Below, one piece after another: positions 42,551 to 51,481 of a DNA stretch of 64,000 nt. Numbering within the stretch: the first letter of the stretch is position 1; each line of letters opens with the position of its first letter. Made by a program: the position numbers and the translations under genes. The stretch is from positions 1 through 64,000 of the forward strand of contig UQUM01000001.1 of the NCBI GenBank assembly GCA_900544255.1, given 5' to 3'. The DNA comes from an uncultured Sutterella sp. GTDB taxonomy: Bacteria; Pseudomonadota; Gammaproteobacteria; Burkholderiales; Burkholderiaceae_F. Under the pieces are notes generated by a model that saw nothing but the letters and a program-made list of their open reading frames with translations, made no database searches and was not told where the DNA came from.

Positions 42551-42886
42551 ATGCTAACACTTTTCAACACTGCACCTATGTCACTTTCCAACAAAAATAA
42601 CCGCTTGTTCGGCGGCGAACTCGCTGGTTCCTGTCTCGCCGTCATCGCAAGCGTTCCACTCACCGCCTGGCTAGGGCGGTTGTTCGGCACCACCTACGAC
42701 ATGAGGGTCGCCATTTACGGCGGCCTGCTTCTCTGGGTCGTCGTCGGAGCCGTCTCCATTTTTCTCATCACCCGCGGCAGCGCCGTGCGGCTCACCCTCG
42801 GCAAAATCGGTCTGTGGTTTGTGAGCACCTGGCTCTGGCCGATTCCACTCGCGATGCACTGTCTGAAAAACAAAAAAAAACGGTGA
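42551..42886 (+). CDS. Hypothetical small membrane protein
   Basis: A 111-residue protein I do not recognise. It has two or three hydrophobic spans (ELAGSCLAVIASVPLTAWLG, IYGGLLLWVVVGAVSIFLI, KIGLWFVSTWLWPIPLAMHC) and ends KNKKKR, pointing to an inner-membrane protein with positive cytoplasmic tail. It is the only plus-strand gene in the 15-46 kb block apart from yggU. No clear SD; an internal ATG at 42578 is an alternative start. TATCAT at 42535-42540 could be a -10. Its stop overlaps the terminator that also serves yidC. Confidence 0.55.
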   Translation: MLTLFNTAPMSLSNKNNRLFGGELAGSCLAVIASVPLTAWLGRLFGTTYDMRVAIYGGLLLWVVVGAVSIFLITRGSAVRLTLGKIGLWFVSTWLWPIPLAMHCLKNKKKR

Positions 42887-42916
42887 AAAACCTAGTGAGG
42901 TTCTCCACCGCTTTTT
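42870..42916. terminator. Bidirectional terminator between the small membrane protein gene and yidC
   Basis: A branched-free hairpin with CGGTG/CACCG outer and AACCT/AGGTT inner pairing, flanked by a run of nine A on one side and CTTTTT on the other. On the minus strand it is followed by ten T, an excellent yidC terminator. A second small hairpin (CCCGC/GCGGG near 42928-42945) lies between it and yidC. Confidence 0.8.
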
Positions 42917-42964
42917 GAAAGCCTCCCGCCTTAAAAAGCGGGCGCTTACTTTTTCGTCACACCG

Positions 42965-44704
42965 CTACTTTTTGGAATTAGCAGCCGCCAGACGATTGGC
43001 TCGTTCCGTTGCAATCTGACGGTTCACGTACCACTGCTGCCAAATAGACAGAACGTTGTTCGTCAACCAGTAGAGCACAAGACCGGACGCAAAGAAGAAG
43101 AACATCACACCAAAGACGAGCGGCATGATCACCATCATCTTCGCCTGCATGGGATCAGTCGGCGTCGGGTTCAACTTGATCTGCAGGAACATCGTGAGCA
43201 TCATGATCGCAGGCAGGATGAACCACGGATCCGGCATCGCCAGGTCGCTCACCCAGAAAATCCACTCAGAACCACGCAGTTCCACGCTAGCAAGAAGCAC
43301 CCAATAAAGCGACAGGAACACCGGAATCTGCAGGAAAATCGGGAGGCAACCACCCACCGGATTGATCTTCTCTCGCTTATAGAGTTCCATCATCGCCTGC
43401 TGATAACGCTGCTTGTCGTTACCGTACTGTTCCTGCAGCGCCTTCATACGCGGCGTCACTTCCTTCATGCGAGCCATGGACTTATAGCCGGCCGCAGAAA
43501 TCGGGTAGAGAATCGCCTTAACCAAGCAGGTGAGGAGCACGATCGCCCAACCCCAGTTACCGACGAGACCGTGGAGGAAATTCAAGACGGAGTAGATGGG
43601 TTTGGCGAGGAAGGTGAGCCACCCGTAGTCCACCACCAGATCCAAGCCGTCGGCGATGTAAGCAAGTCGCGCCTGATCCTGCGGACCCACGTAAAGCACT
43701 TCATTCTGCGTCACCGTCTGCCCGGGTTCCACCGCATTCATACGGACGATGGAACCGACGGCATAGAGGTCGTTGTCGAGCTTAGAGGTGTAAAGCTCAC
43801 GCTGCACCTTCACATTCTCGCCGCGCACATCAGCCCAGGCGGAAAGGAAGTAGTGCTGAATCATGGCGACCCAGCCGTTGTCGGCCTTCACCGGACGCTG
43901 ATCCGCCACATCGTCAAAGGGCACTTTGTGGAATTTATCTTCGTCGGTGTAGATCGCGGGACCGGTATAGGTGTAATAGAAAGAGCTTTCACCTTCGGGT
44001 TTGGCGCCGTCACGGGTCAACTGGTAGTAGATGCTCGGACGCACTGCCGTCGTACCATTGTTCGTGATCACGTCACGCACAGTAAGACCGTAGTGACCGT
44101 CAGGAAGAATAAACTGCTTCTGAACCTTCACGCTGCCCTGCTCGGCTTCAAAGGTCGCCGTCGTCACCTTGACGTCGCGCTTTAATTCCTCATCGAATTC
44201 CGTCGAGGTCTTCGTGCCGAGGAATTTGTACTGCGACTTATGGTTGGGGAAGTCGCCGCCGATCAGACCGCTCTGCGCCACGTAAACGTGCTTGGAAGAC
44301 ACATTGAAGAGTTCAATGTTCTTGGTTTCGGGAGCCGTCTTGCCGAGAATCATGCCGGCAAGCCCCACTTCCGTCCAATCCGCCTGCTGGTATTCCTGAA
44401 GCAGTTCAGCACGCGTTACAACCGCACCCTGTTCGTCGATCGTAAGTTTCAGAAGGTCGTTCTGAACATTCACCGGACTCTGCGTCTGGATCATGCCCTT
44501 TGCCACGGCTTCCGAGCCCGCTCCCACCTCGGGAACAGACACGTCGGGCTTTGCGGCCGCAGTCTGCCGAGCCTGCTGCTCAGCGACCGAAGGCGTACCG
44601 AGAAAAGACGGTTTACCGTTGTAGACCTGCCAGTTGTCCCACAACATGAAAACAGCTGCTGCGAGAACCACCCACAGGATGGTGCGTTGAAAATCGCTTC
44701 CCAT
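42965..44704 (-). CDS. yidC: Membrane protein insertase YidC
   Basis: A 579-residue insertase of the Gram-negative type. N-terminal helix (TILWVVLAAAVFMLWDNWQVYNG), a large periplasmic beta-domain (about 60-340), then the conserved five-helix core with GNWGWAIVLLTCLVKAILYPISAAGYKSMARM carrying the hydrophilic-groove arginine-type region, and GGCLPIFLQIPVFLSLYWVL. It inserts membrane proteins with or without Sec, including the Fo c subunit encoded 8.5 kb away. Downstream of yidD. Confidence 0.95.
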   Translation of the reverse strand: MGSDFQRTILWVVLAAAVFMLWDNWQVYNGKPSFLGTPSVAEQQARQTAAAKPDVSVPEVGAGSEAVAKGMIQTQSPVNVQNDLLKLTIDEQGAVVTRAELLQEYQQADWTEVGLAGMILGKTAPETKNIELFNVSSKHVYVAQSGLIGGDFPNHKSQYKFLGTKTSTEFDEELKRDVKVTTATFEAEQGSVKVQKQFILPDGHYGLTVRDVITNNGTTAVRPSIYYQLTRDGAKPEGESSFYYTYTGPAIYTDEDKFHKVPFDDVADQRPVKADNGWVAMIQHYFLSAWADVRGENVKVQRELYTSKLDNDLYAVGSIVRMNAVEPGQTVTQNEVLYVGPQDQARLAYIADGLDLVVDYGWLTFLAKPIYSVLNFLHGLVGNWGWAIVLLTCLVKAILYPISAAGYKSMARMKEVTPRMKALQEQYGNDKQRYQQAMMELYKREKINPVGGCLPIFLQIPVFLSLYWVLLASVELRGSEWIFWVSDLAMPDPWFILPAIMMLTMFLQIKLNPTPTDPMQAKMMVIMPLVFGVMFFFFASGLVLYWLTNNVLSIWQQWYVNRQIATERANRLAAANSKK

Positions 44705-44813
44705 TTCCGATCTGTCAGTTAAGAAGTAATTGAATTTCTGTCACGGCACTGAATTTAAAGCCGCTCGAGCCGAAAGGCGCATTGTAGGCCGTCCCGCAGA
44801 CGACGCAAAACGC

Positions 44814-45086
44814 TCAGGACAAAGAATGATGAACCTCGTCCGGATCATGCCGCCAAGGATCCCAACGAAAGCGCTTCGGCACAGGATCCCAACCGCGGCC
44901 TCCCAACGGGTGACAGCGCAGAATTCGCATGACGGTAAGGTAGAGCCCCTTCACCGCGCCGAACCGCTCAAACGCCTCAATGGAATATTCCGAACACGTC
45001 GGAATATAACGGCAACCTCGCCCGACCCAAGCCGAAAACACCAACCGGTAGAACTTAACGAGCGCAATAAAAAAACGCGCTGCCAC
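44814..45086 (-). CDS. yidD: Membrane protein insertion efficiency factor YidD
   Basis: A 90-residue protein with the family signature GCRYIPTCSEYSIEAFERFG and RILRCHPLGGRGWDPVP, including the three conserved cysteines. It assists YidC. It starts 2 bases after rnpA and precedes yidC, the common proteobacterial order. Confidence 0.93.
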   Translation of the reverse strand: MAARFFIALVKFYRLVFSAWVGRGCRYIPTCSEYSIEAFERFGAVKGLYLTVMRILRCHPLGGRGWDPVPKRFRWDPWRHDPDEVHHSLS

Positions 45087-45088
45087 GG

Positions 45089-45544
45089 TCAGTGCTGCTT
45101 AAAACGCCCGACCGTCTCCGGCAGACGTTTCTTCACGGCCCGCAGACAAGCCTCGGTACCGCTGCGCACCGAGGCCTTCGCCGCGGCAACAGCAACGTCC
45201 CGTCCGATATTTTTCAACGGACGGCGGATTCTGAGTCCGATATCCAACCCGACGCCGAGTTCTTCGGCCAGAGACCGAAACTGCGGCAGATCGTGACGCG
45301 AGACATCGCGAAAAACGCGCTTCACGAGCGCACGATCCACGCTTCTCGGTACGTTGTGTTTGCCGACCGTAAAACCAAAACGGACGCGCCCGATATCCTT
45401 GTTCGGAAGAACATTGACGGATACCAGATCACGTCCGAGTCGGACTGCGCCCGGATTTTCCGAGCGCAACAGCTTTCCGAAATCCTCAGATTTGATAATC
45501 CGGACGGAACGCGGAAAGCCGAGGCGAGTGTTCTGCACAATCAC
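45089..45544 (-). CDS. rnpA: Ribonuclease P protein component
   Basis: A 151-residue basic protein in the canonical rpmH-rnpA-yidD slot. LGFPRSVRIIKSEDFGKLL, RVRFGFTVGKHNVPRSVDRALVKRVFRD and LDIGLRIRR follow the RnpA fold. It is longer than E. coli RnpA (119), mainly from a C-terminal extension. The RNA-binding RNR motif (normally RNRIKR) reads RALVKR. Start is GTG at 45544, 38 bases after rpmH; a second GTG at 45538 is possible. Confidence 0.88.
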   Translation of the reverse strand: MIVQNTRLGFPRSVRIIKSEDFGKLLRSENPGAVRLGRDLVSVNVLPNKDIGRVRFGFTVGKHNVPRSVDRALVKRVFRDVSRHDLPQFRSLAEELGVGLDIGLRIRRPLKNIGRDVAVAAAKASVRSGTEACLRAVKKRLPETVGRFKQH

Positions 45545-45582
45545 AAAAGCACCCGAAATGCCTTCTCTGTCCGCTGCGCCGA

Positions 45583-45723
45583 TTAGAGGGCGAGCTTATG
45601 ACGGCCCTTGGCACGACGACGTGCGAGCACGAGACGGCCGCCCTTGGTGCGGGAGCGAACGAGGAAACCGTGCGTGCGGACACGCTTGATCTTGGAGGGC
45701 TGATAGGTACGCTTGGTAGCCAT
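45583..45723 (-). CDS. rpmH: 50S ribosomal protein L34
   Basis: A 46-residue protein read directly from the minus strand: MATKRTYQPSKIKRVRTHGF, then LVRSRTKGGRLVLARRRAKG and RHKLAL. It matches L34 (xKRTxQPSxxKRxRxHGF...RRRAKGR). AAGGA lies 7 bases before the ATG. It has a two-residue N-terminal addition relative to E. coli L34. First gene of rpmH-rnpA-yidD-yidC and divergent from dnaA. Confidence 0.96.
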   Translation of the reverse strand: MATKRTYQPSKIKRVRTHGFLVRSRTKGGRLVLARRRAKGRHKLAL

Positions 45724-46225
45724 GATGAATCCTTGCCTTCAGTAAATAGCTTTAAAAAGCGGCTCCGTCGCTCAGTCAATAAAAGGAGGACAGAACCTGG
45801 TAAACACGGGGCCGAAAGGATGCCTCAGGGCTTCATCCGGCCGTATGCAAGTCATTCCCGAAGGTCGTCGTCGGACGCCCGGACTTGCGAAAACTCGATA
45901 TTACACTCCATTTGATACCCTTCTGTCAACACCCAACCGGCTGAAAACCAAAGATTTTTTCATTTTCCGAGTTTAAGCCCAGTAGGAACGCCTTATCTTG
46001 TTTCACAGGTCAAGTTTTACACAACTACTTGTGGACAACCCGGAAAACTGTTGCAAAAACAATTTGAGACAACATTTGGTGAAACGTCATTTGCAGGCTA
46101 AAATTTCGGAGCTCTGGGAAAAATGACTCGCCCATCCCCTCGAAAGTCGACGAATGATTTTTCGGTCTGCGGGTATTCCGGGCGATTTTTTTGTCACTGA
46201 AAGAACAACAAGTAAAGCAGACTGT
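45724..46225. promoter_or_regulatory. rpmH-dnaA divergent intergenic region
   Basis: This 502-base gap must hold the rpmH and dnaA promoters. It has one near-match DnaA box, TGTGGACAA at 46030-46038 (one mismatch), consistent with dnaA autoregulation. Other box-like words are weaker. I see too few boxes and no long AT-rich stretch comparable to 53.0-53.8 kb, so it is not my first choice for oriC. Confidence 0.5.
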
Positions 46226-47569
46226 ATGTCGGAATTCTGGAATAAATGCCTAGACATCCTGCGCCAGCAGCATGCGCAGGCGGTTTTTCAAACGTGGTTT
46301 GCCGATTTAAAGGCAGACGACACCGGACTTGAGGACGGGGTACTCACCCTCATTGCCGACTCAAGCCAGAAGTCCCGCATGACGCAGGAATCCTACGGCA
46401 AGGCAATTGCCGGCATCGTCAACCAGGTCGCGGGACGCAACATCGACATCACCTGGACGGTAGAACAAGCGCCGGAAGCGACGCCCCCCGATCCGGTTAC
46501 GCCCCCCGCGCCCGCCGTCAATACGACCGAACAGTCGGGGCTTCTTCCCAACCTCACTTTTGAAAATCTGGTGTTGGGCAGCGCCAACCAGCTCGCCTTT
46601 GCGGCGGCCTCTCAGGTTGCGACCAACCCCGGCACCCAATACAACCCGCTTTTCATCTACGGCGGCGTCGGCCTCGGCAAAACCCATCTCATGCACGCCA
46701 TCGGTCACCGTTTTCTTGAAACGCATCCCAATGCTCGCGTGCGCTGCGTCTCGGCTCAGCAGTACTTAAGCGAATACACGACCGCCATGCGCAAACTCAA
46801 TGCACATGACGAACAGGCCCTGCAGCGCTTTGAAATGCGCTACCAGGATCTCGATCTGCTTCTGATTGACGATATTCAGAGTTTTGCCAACCGCGACGGT
46901 ACGCAGACCAACTTCTTCCTGGCGTTCGAACGCATGGTGCCGCGCGGCAAGCAGATCGTCCTCACGAGCGATACCTATCCGCGCAACCTGAAGGATTTTC
47001 AGGAACGCCTGCTCTCGCGCCTCACGCAGGGGCTCGTTGTCTCCGTGGATCCCCCGGAACTGGACATGCGCATTCAGATTCTGATGCAGAAAGCGGCCCG
47101 TTCAGGTCTCGATATGCCCGAAGATGTGGCAGTCACCATCGCCAAACGATTAAAGAGCAACGTACGTGAATTGGAAGGCGCAGTGCAGCAGGTACTCGCC
47201 TACACCAATTTCCACGACGTGGACGTCACGATCGACACCGTCAAGGTGGCATTGCGCGACATCTTCAAGGTAAGCGCCGTCCCCGTGACAATCGACAATA
47301 TCCAGCAGGCCGTGGCGGAGTACTACAACCTGAAACTCTCGGATATGACCTCCAAGTCCCGCAAGGGACCGATCGTCTACGCCCGTCAGGTTGCGATGTA
47401 TCTCGCGAAAGAACTCACGCAGAAGAGTCTGCCGGAAATCGCCGAATTCTTCGGGAAACGGGATCACACGACCGTGATGTACGCCTGCCGCAAGATTCAG
47501 GCCGCCCGCAACACGGACGAAGGACTGAAGCACGAAATCAACATCCTTGAACAGCGACTGAAGAACTGA
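46226..47569 (+). CDS. dnaA: Chromosomal replication initiator DnaA
   Basis: A 447-residue initiator. Domain I starts SEFWNKCLDILRQQHAQAVFQTWF; a Pro/Thr linker follows (APEATPPDPVTPPAPAV); the AAA+ domain has Walker A GGVGLGKTHLMHAIGH, Walker B LLIDDIQSF; domain IV has DMTSKSRKGPIVYARQVAMYLAKEL and the box-binding GKRDHTTVMYACRKI. I start at 46226 because the frame from 46154 adds 24 residues outside the family. A 10-bp hairpin follows at 47597-47620. Confidence 0.96.
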   Translation: MSEFWNKCLDILRQQHAQAVFQTWFADLKADDTGLEDGVLTLIADSSQKSRMTQESYGKAIAGIVNQVAGRNIDITWTVEQAPEATPPDPVTPPAPAVNTTEQSGLLPNLTFENLVLGSANQLAFAAASQVATNPGTQYNPLFIYGGVGLGKTHLMHAIGHRFLETHPNARVRCVSAQQYLSEYTTAMRKLNAHDEQALQRFEMRYQDLDLLLIDDIQSFANRDGTQTNFFLAFERMVPRGKQIVLTSDTYPRNLKDFQERLLSRLTQGLVVSVDPPELDMRIQILMQKAARSGLDMPEDVAVTIAKRLKSNVRELEGAVQQVLAYTNFHDVDVTIDTVKVALRDIFKVSAVPVTIDNIQQAVAEYYNLKLSDMTSKSRKGPIVYARQVAMYLAKELTQKSLPEIAEFFGKRDHTTVMYACRKIQAARNTDEGLKHEINILEQRLKN

Positions 47570-47596
47570 CGTTTTCGAAGTTCGCCGTCCTTATTC

Positions 47597-47620
47597 GAAT
47601 GCCGCCATTTGGCGGCATTC
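47597..47620 (+). terminator. Short hairpin after dnaA
   Basis: GAATGCCGCC-ATTT-GGCGGCATTC, a perfect 10-bp stem with a 4-base loop, followed only by TTCAATTAC. The weak U-tract suggests partial termination or mRNA stabilisation between dnaA and dnaN. Confidence 0.5.
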
Positions 47621-47693
47621 TTCAATTACAATAGTTCATTACGCTGCGTTCAGACGCAATGAATCTCTAACTGATTTAAAAGGGATTTTCCAA

Positions 47694-48806
47694 ATGCCAT
47701 TTATCAAGTGCACGCGTGACTCGCTTTTGAAGCCTCTGCAGATCGTCGGCGGCATTGTCGAAGGCCGTCAGTCCATGGCCATCCTTTCCAATATTCTCGT
47801 GGAAAAGATGAATGAAAAAGTGACCTTCACCGCAACGGATTTGGAAATCCAGACGCAGGTAACGGCCGACGTCGGCGAAGGCGAAGGCGAAGTCAAAACG
47901 ACGCTTCCCGCCGCCAAGCTCACGGCGCTTTTAAACGCCATTACCGGTTCCGGTACTGAAGTAACCCTCGAAGACGAAGGTCGTCACGTAGTGCTGCGCT
48001 CCGGCAACGACGCTCGTTTCAGCCTCGCGCCGCTCGCCGCGGACGGCTACCCGAAATTAACGGCCGGAACAATGGACGCGGAAATTACGGTTCCCGCTTC
48101 CGTCTTGAAGCACATCATTCAGATGGTGCACTTTGCCATGGCGCAGCAGGACGTGCGCTACTACTTAAACGGCCTTCTCTTCGTCATTGACGGCGCCACG
48201 GTTCGTTCCGTCGCCACGGACGGTCACCGCCTTGCCTGCTGCGAATCAGCCCTTGAAACCGAAAGCCCCGTGAAGGTCGAAGCAATTCTGCCCCGCAAGA
48301 CCGTGATGCAGCTTATGAAGATGCTGCCCGACAACAATGATCCGGTGAAGATTGAAGTCTGTGCTCAGCAGGCCCGGTTCACCTTCGGGAATATCTCTTT
48401 TCTCACGAAACTGATCGACGGCAAGTTCCCGGACTACAACCGCGTGATTCCGACCGCCAACGACAAGAAATTCCTCATCAACCGCGAAGCTCTCATCGGA
48501 GCGCTGCGCCGCGCCGCCATTCTCACGAACGAAAAGTTCAAGGGACTTCGCTGGGTGGTTTCCAACGGAAAACTCCACATCCAGAGTGCCAACTCCGAAA
48601 TGGAAGAAGCCGCCGAAGACATTGCCATCGATTACGACGGCGAAGAACTCGATCTGGGCTTTAACGTGACATACCTTCTTGACGTACTCGGCAACCTCAG
48701 GAACACGGAAGTGTGCTTTGCCTTTGCCAACTCGCAGGGCGCCACGCTGCTCACAATGCCCGAAAGCGACCAGTTCCGCTACGTGCTGATGCCGATGCGC
48801 ATCTAA
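47694..48806 (+). CDS. dnaN: DNA polymerase III beta subunit (sliding clamp)
   Basis: A 370-residue three-domain clamp. Recognisable are LQIVGGIVEGRQSMAILSNILVE, VRSVATDGHRLAC, KFPDYNRVIPTAN and the C-terminal VLMPMRI (hydrophobic-cleft strand). AAAGGGA precedes the ATG by 7-8 bases. Between dnaA and gyrB on the same strand. Confidence 0.96.
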   Translation: MPFIKCTRDSLLKPLQIVGGIVEGRQSMAILSNILVEKMNEKVTFTATDLEIQTQVTADVGEGEGEVKTTLPAAKLTALLNAITGSGTEVTLEDEGRHVVLRSGNDARFSLAPLAADGYPKLTAGTMDAEITVPASVLKHIIQMVHFAMAQQDVRYYLNGLLFVIDGATVRSVATDGHRLACCESALETESPVKVEAILPRKTVMQLMKMLPDNNDPVKIEVCAQQARFTFGNISFLTKLIDGKFPDYNRVIPTANDKKFLINREALIGALRRAAILTNEKFKGLRWVVSNGKLHIQSANSEMEEAAEDIAIDYDGEELDLGFNVTYLLDVLGNLRNTEVCFAFANSQGATLLTMPESDQFRYVLMPMRI

Positions 48807-48861
48807 AAACGGCCGTACCGCGGCGTTTGTCACTCTTTTACCGATTTGTTAAGCAACTACC

Positions 48862-51435
48862 ATGGCTGATATTGAAACGACCGAAAATCCCGCTTCCGCC
48901 GCTGCCCCTGAGCAGTCGGCGGCGTCGAGCTACAACGAGACGAACATCAAAATTCTGGAAGGGCTCGAAGCCGTCCGTAAGCGTCCCGGCATGTACATCG
49001 GCGACGTGAGCGACGGGTCGGGACTTCATCAGCTCGTCTACGAAGTTGTCGACAACTCCATTGACGAAGCCATGGCAGGGTACGCGAAGAACGTCTTTGT
49101 GACGATTCACATGGACAATTCGCTCAGCGTCGTTGACGACGGCCGCGGCATTCCGACCGCCGTCAAATTTGATGACAAACACGAACCCAAGCGTTCCGCC
49201 GCGGAAATTGCCCTGACGGAACTGCATGCCGGCGGCAAATTCGACGATAACGGCTACAAAATTTCCGGCGGCCTTCACGGTGTCGGCGTTTCCTGTGTGA
49301 ACGCTCTCTCAACCTGGTTGGAACTGAAGGTGCACCGCGACGGCCGCTCGCACTTCATCCGCTTTGAAAACGGCGTCACCGTCAACCGCGAAATTCAGAC
49401 GGTAAAAGATCCCGTCACGGGCGAAATGGTAGAAATCAGTCCCATGAAGGATTTGGGGCCCACCGATAAGCGCGGCACAGAAGTGCATTTTCTCCCCAAC
49501 AAGTCCATCTTCATGCCGATCACGGACTTCAACTACGACACGCTGTTGAACCGCCTGCGCGAGCTGTCGTTCTTGAATTCCGGCGTGGACATTGAATTGA
49601 ACGACGAACGTACCGGCAAACACGTACGGCTGGAAAGCGAAGGCGGCGTCCGCTCCTTCGTACTCTACAAAAACACGACGCGCCACGCCATCCACAAAGA
49701 TCCGATCTACATCCAAAAGACGGTGATGCAGAAATCGGCCAAGGATCCCGGTAAAGAAATCCCGGTCTACGTGGAAGTTGCCATGCAGTGGAACGATTCC
49801 TACAACGAATCGCTCGCGGCCTACACCAACAATATCGCCCAGCGCGACGGCGGCACGCACGTGACGGGGCTGCGCCTGGCGATGACGCAGGCCTTCAAGA
49901 ATTACATTGCCAACAACGACATTCTGAAAAAGGCCGATAAGTTCGACATTACGGGCGAAGACATGCGCGAAGGGCTCACCTGCGTTTTGTCCGTCAAGGT
50001 ACCGCAGCCCTCGTTCTCCTCGCAGACGAAGGACAAACTCGTCACGAGCGAGGTTCAACCGGCCGTAACGGCGGCGGTGAGCGAAGGGCTTAGCACATTC
50101 CTTGAAGAAAACCCGGATCAAGCCAAGGAAATCTGCAACAAGATCGTCGGCGCCGCCCGCGCCCGCGAAGCCGCCCGCAAAGCCCGTGAAGTCACGCGCA
50201 AACAGGTGTTTGGCGGCGGGCTCCCCGGCAAACTCGCCGACTGTTCGAGCAAAGACCCTGCGGCCTGTGAGGTATTCCTGGTGGAAGGTGACTCCGCCGG
50301 CGGCTCGGCGAAAACGGGCCGTAAGCGTGAATTCCAGGCCATTCTTCCGCTGCGCGGCAAAATTCTCAACGTAGAAAAGGCGTCGGTCGACAAGCTGCTT
50401 GACTCAGAACAGATCCGCACGCTCGTTCTCGCGTTGGGCGCACAGTTGAAGGACGACTTCGACATCAATAAATTGCGCTACCATCGCATCATTCTCATGA
50501 CCGATGCCGACGTGGATGGCGCACATATCCGTACGTTGCTTCTCACGTTCTTCTACCGTCAGATGCCACAGTTGATCGAAGGCGGTCACGTCTACATTGC
50601 GCAGCCGCCGCTTTACGGCGTGCTCGTGGGAGGCCGCAACAAGCAGGGTAAGGAAAAGAAGATTTACCTCAAGGATGATGCGGAGATGGCCCGTTACCTT
50701 CTCAACATCGCTCTTAAAGACGCCGTTCTCTACAAAAATGCCTTCGACTTTGAAAACCACATTGGGCTGCGCGGCACGGATCTTGAAAACCTCATTACGG
50801 ATTTCGAACACTCCAAGGCCGTCATCGAACGCCTCTACCAAGTGATCGACCGTGCAGCACTCCTCGCCATTTCGTCGGGCGTCGCCGTGGATCTCTCGGA
50901 CGAACAAAAAGCCGTGCAGTCCGCCGCCGACCTGCAGAACGAAATGCGCGATCCCGACATCAAGGCCGAAGCACACTTTGACACGGAAAAGAACCGCTGG
51001 CACATCTGCCTGGCGCGCCACATCTACGGCAATACGCATGAAACCTTCATTGAGCAGGAATTCCTGCGTAGCCGCGACTACCAGACCCTCACCGAAAGCG
51101 CTCAGGCCTTGAAGGGGCTCATCGGCGAAGGAGCCCGCGTCGTGCGCGGCGACAAAACCGAAGCCGTGAAGAATTTCGGCGAAGCAGTGAAGTGGCTTCT
51201 CGCGCAAGCCGAAGCCGGCGTTCGCAAACAGCGCTACAAAGGGCTGGGCGAAATGGATGCGGCCGAACTCTTTGAGACAACGATGAATCCGCAGACGCGG
51301 CGCCTTTTGCGCGTCCGTCTGGAAGACGCGAGCAAAGCCGACGACATCTTCTCCATGCTGATGGGCGACGAAGTCGAACCACGCCGTGACTTCATTGAAG
51401 AAAACGCACTCTTTGCGAGTAATATCGACGTTTAG
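48862..51435 (+). CDS. gyrB: DNA gyrase subunit B
   Basis: An 857-residue type II topoisomerase subunit. GHKL ATPase domain (RKRPGMYIGDV, VDDGRGIP, GGLHGVGVSCVNALS), transducer domain, TOPRIM with EGDSAGGSA and DADVDGAHIR, and C-terminal QRYKGLGEMDAAELFETTMNP. It is somewhat longer than E. coli GyrB (804), with the usual Gram-negative insert plus extra residues between about 650 and 720. Last of dnaA-dnaN-gyrB. Confidence 0.96.
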   Translation: MADIETTENPASAAAPEQSAASSYNETNIKILEGLEAVRKRPGMYIGDVSDGSGLHQLVYEVVDNSIDEAMAGYAKNVFVTIHMDNSLSVVDDGRGIPTAVKFDDKHEPKRSAAEIALTELHAGGKFDDNGYKISGGLHGVGVSCVNALSTWLELKVHRDGRSHFIRFENGVTVNREIQTVKDPVTGEMVEISPMKDLGPTDKRGTEVHFLPNKSIFMPITDFNYDTLLNRLRELSFLNSGVDIELNDERTGKHVRLESEGGVRSFVLYKNTTRHAIHKDPIYIQKTVMQKSAKDPGKEIPVYVEVAMQWNDSYNESLAAYTNNIAQRDGGTHVTGLRLAMTQAFKNYIANNDILKKADKFDITGEDMREGLTCVLSVKVPQPSFSSQTKDKLVTSEVQPAVTAAVSEGLSTFLEENPDQAKEICNKIVGAARAREAARKAREVTRKQVFGGGLPGKLADCSSKDPAACEVFLVEGDSAGGSAKTGRKREFQAILPLRGKILNVEKASVDKLLDSEQIRTLVLALGAQLKDDFDINKLRYHRIILMTDADVDGAHIRTLLLTFFYRQMPQLIEGGHVYIAQPPLYGVLVGGRNKQGKEKKIYLKDDAEMARYLLNIALKDAVLYKNAFDFENHIGLRGTDLENLITDFEHSKAVIERLYQVIDRAALLAISSGVAVDLSDEQKAVQSAADLQNEMRDPDIKAEAHFDTEKNRWHICLARHIYGNTHETFIEQEFLRSRDYQTLTESAQALKGLIGEGARVVRGDKTEAVKNFGEAVKWLLAQAEAGVRKQRYKGLGEMDAAELFETTMNPQTRRLLRVRLEDASKADDIFSMLMGDEVEPRRDFIEENALFASNIDV

Positions 51436-51481
51436 TGCTTTTTAACGACAATTTGTGTTGTTTTGTCTGCGGGAGGACATC

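Noticed and set aside
45724..46225. rpmH-dnaA gap as main oriC
   Set aside because: Only one near-match DnaA box and modest AT content, compared with the dense cluster at 52.4-54.1 kb; not fully excluded.
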